Notes under the pieces: generated by a model
The model's input: the letters and a program-made list of their open reading frames with translations, nothing else
What the model was told of the DNA's origin: nothing
Database searches by the model: none
Assembly (NCBI GenBank): GCA_009695195.1
Contig: SIBJ01000024.1
Coordinates: 1-45,733 of the forward strand
DNA length: 45,733 nt
Reading direction: 5' to 3'
From: Pedosphaera sp.
GTDB taxonomy: Bacteria; Verrucomicrobiota; Verrucomicrobiia; Limisphaerales; JADLHS01
Translations under genes and position numbers: made by a program
Part shown: positions 44,074-45,733 of the stretch, one piece after another
How the letters are laid out: each line of letters begins with the position of its first letter
How positions within the stretch are numbered: the stretch's first letter is position 1

Positions 44074-45228
44074 ATGAACCACTGGCGTGCTCCACTGAAC
44101 CTCCTCCTCCTGCTCGCAATCTCCACGCTCCTCGCCACATTCACCGGCTGCGGCCCCTCCGGCGGCGGCGACACCATTTCCATCGGCGAGTTCGCCTCGC
44201 TCACCGGCAAGGAAGCGGCGTTCGGCCAGTCCTCGCACAAAGGCACATTGCTCGCCATCGAGGACATCAACGCCGCCGGCGGCGTGCTCGGGAAGAAAAT
44301 CAATTTCATCTACGAGGACAACCGTTCCACGCCCGGCGAGTCCGCGACCATCGTGAAGAAACTCATCACGCGCGACAACGTCGTCGCCGTGCTCGGCGAA
44401 GTCGCGTCGGGCCGTTCGCTCGAAGCCGCGCCGATCTGTCAGGCGAACAAGATTCCGATGATCTCGCCGTCGTCCACGAATCCCAAGGTGACCGAGACGG
44501 GCGATTTTATTTTCCGCGTCTGCTTCATTGATCCGTTTCAAGGCACGGTGATGGCGAAGTTCGCCAAGGCGAAGGTGAACGCGCGCAAGGTCGCCGTGCT
44601 CAGCGACGTGTCCGCGCCGTACAGCCTCGGCCTCGCGCAATACTTCAAGGAACAGTTCACGGCGGACGGCGGCGCGATCGTGTCGGAGCAAAAATTCAGC
44701 AGCGGCGACAAGGACTTCAAGGCGCAACTCACCGCCATCAAGGGCACGAGTCCCGAGGCCATCTTCGTGCCGTGCTATTACACCGAGGCGGGATTGATCG
44801 TGCGGCAGGCGCGGCAACTCAGCATCACCGTGCCGCTGCTCGGCGGCGACGGCTGGGAAGCGCCGGAATTGATCCAGATCGGCGGCGAGGCGCTGGAAGG
44901 TTGTTTCTATTCGACGCATTACTCGCCGGAAGACGCGGCGCCGGCGGTGCAGGACTTCGTGAAAAAATTCAAAGCGAAGAACGGCGGCGAAATCCCCGAC
45001 GCGATGGCCGCGCTCGGTTACGATTCCGCGATGGTGCTCGCCGAAGCGATCAAGAAAGCCGGCACGACCGACGGCCCGAAAGTGCGCGACGCCATCGCCG
45101 CGACGAAGGATTACATGGGCGTCACCGGCAAAACGACGCTTGATGCCAACCGCAATGCCACCAAGCCCGCCGTCATCCTCGCGATCAAGGACGGGAAATT
45201 CAAATACGTCGAGACGATCACGCCATGA
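44074..45228 (+). CDS. branched-chain amino-acid-type ABC substrate-binding lipoprotein
   Basis: A 384-residue periplasmic binding protein of the LivJ/LivK class (Peripla_BP_6). The signal peptide (LNLLLLLAISTLLATFTGC) ends in a lipobox cysteine. The mature start DTISIGEFASLTGKEAAFGQ and AIEDINAAGGVLGKKINFIY are typical, as are PMISPSSTNPKVTETGDFIF and PAVILAIKDGKFKYVETI. It delivers branched-chain amino acids or related ligands to an ABC permease, whose genes are not in the window. The ATG at 44074 gives the lipoprotein leader; an upstream GTG (44008) would only add non-signal residues. Confidence 0.9.
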   Translation: MNHWRAPLNLLLLLAISTLLATFTGCGPSGGGDTISIGEFASLTGKEAAFGQSSHKGTLLAIEDINAAGGVLGKKINFIYEDNRSTPGESATIVKKLITRDNVVAVLGEVASGRSLEAAPICQANKIPMISPSSTNPKVTETGDFIFRVCFIDPFQGTVMAKFAKAKVNARKVAVLSDVSAPYSLGLAQYFKEQFTADGGAIVSEQKFSSGDKDFKAQLTAIKGTSPEAIFVPCYYTEAGLIVRQARQLSITVPLLGGDGWEAPELIQIGGEALEGCFYSTHYSPEDAAPAVQDFVKKFKAKNGGEIPDAMAALGYDSAMVLAEAIKKAGTTDGPKVRDAIAATKDYMGVTGKTTLDANRNATKPAVILAIKDGKFKYVETITP

Positions 45229-45232
45229 TTCT

Positions 45233-45592
45233 TTACTGCCCTTTCTGGGTCTGTGTTCGTCCTGAATCCGGCAGCGTGACGTGAAAGACGCTCTCGAAGG
45301 AATCGTTCGTGTAGGCCCGGCCCCGATCGTCAATCAAATCCCAGTTCACCTTGATCACGCCGTTTGACGTCGTTCCGTTGATCGTCTTGATGAGTTCACC
45401 GTTGGGCGATTTGAGTTCGATGGTGTAAGTCCCGTTCGACTCCGGCAGCTTCGCGTAAAGCGTCGCTCCCTTGGGATCGAACTGGGAATAAAAAGGATCG
45501 AACTGACAAATGTTGGTCGAAACAAAAGTCGCCAGCGGCCCCCTGACTTCCCTTTGCTCCCCCTGCCAATGCATCAGATACAACGTGTGCAT
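45233..45592 (-). pseudogene. C-terminal fragment of an extracellular FlgD/Ig-like protein
   Basis: A 119-residue frame. The second half is a small beta-sandwich (GTYTIELKSPNGELIKTING ... IKVNWDLIDDRGRAYTNDSF), resembling FlgD-Ig-like modules at the ends of verrucomicrobial secreted proteins. There is no signal peptide, and the first 40 residues (MHTLYLMHWQGEQ) look like the interior of a protein, so the 5' part has probably been lost. The gene is convergent with the substrate-binding gene, with 4 bases between stops. The upstream boundary coincides with the start of another possibly mobile region. Confidence 0.5.
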
Positions 45593-45671
45593 CTTGACAG
45601 TACCCCCAGAATATCGGTGTTCGGTTCCTCATGGATAAAATGAACAACGACAGCACACGAGCAAACGCACC

Positions 45672-45733
45672 ATGAAAACACCTGAGACAACCGAACCGTC
45701 GCTGGCCCAGATCGAAGCTGAGGTGATGGCTGA
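45672..45733 (+). CDS. start of a gene cut by the window edge
   Basis: An ATG at 45672 opens a frame (MKTPETTEPSLAQIEAEVMA) that continues to the window end, with 20 residues visible. The acidic, helical start could be the N-terminus of a transposase, which would fit truncation of the preceding gene, but too little is visible to assign it. Confidence 0.4.
   Translation, partial: MKTPETTEPSLAQIEAEVMA

Overview
The window looks like a G+C-rich chromosomal segment of a Verrucomicrobium, probably of the Pedosphaera/Limisphaera type. The evidence is a secreted protein made of Gloeobacter/Verrucomicrobium-type (GloVer) repeats (23502-24977), large secreted Ig-like/Fn3-like proteins ending in 'QKFYKV/QKFYRAQ', a GFSFWE prepilin, and many intergenic palindromes. 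Taxonomy is inferred from gene content only. No rRNA, tRNA or CRISPR array was recognised.

Layout. 1-362: repeat-rich mobile-element edge joined to a truncated TPR gene. 434-4360: secreted Ig-like protein and a PQQ-type beta-propeller, separated by a hairpin repeat and a MITE. 4494-6366: HemW-like radical SAM protein overlapping a chorismate-lyase-like protein. 6506-11827: a candidate type VII-like secretion locus, with two small W-S-D (WXG100-like) proteins, a coiled-coil protein and a 1363-residue membrane FtsK/SpoIIIE ATPase. 11852-18074: zinc-ribbon protein, FAD oxidoreductase, glycosyltransferase, thioesterase, lipoprotein, DMT-like membrane protein and phenylacetate-CoA-ligase-like enzyme. 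18066-20696: amidase-like secreted protein broken by one amber codon. 20833-25923: proC, AI-2E-type transporter, small unknown ORF, GloVer protein, HAD phosphatase. 26089-29873: LOG-type protein, prfA, rpmE and gatA. 29874-32778: prepilin, sugar isomerase/epimerase, TlpA thioredoxin. 33044-43722: two RND efflux operons separated by a Panacea-type toxin-antitoxin pair. 44074-45733: branched-chain amino-acid binding lipoprotein, a likely gene remnant, and the start of a gene that runs off the window.

The most unusual feature is a set of short-word arrays. Each array has a 7-9-base word repeated about 2-5 times, usually with the reverse complement of the same word facing it across a spacer, and the word differs from locus to locus. 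I count nine two-armed and five one-armed arrays. They tend to fill the space from one gene's stop codon to the next gene's start, and several supply the stop codon. Three lie inside genes as exactly four heptamers. One pair of arms (42151-42666) encloses a four-helix-bundle (S23/Avd-like) gene inside an RND operon, making that protein a candidate partner of the arrays.

Separate palindromic elements also occur: a 197-bp MITE with a 9-bp target duplication, and two hairpin families that have been absorbed in frame into the secretion ATPase. Two genes (AI-2E transporter and HAD phosphatase) have their 3' ends duplicated downstream, with an array at the junction.
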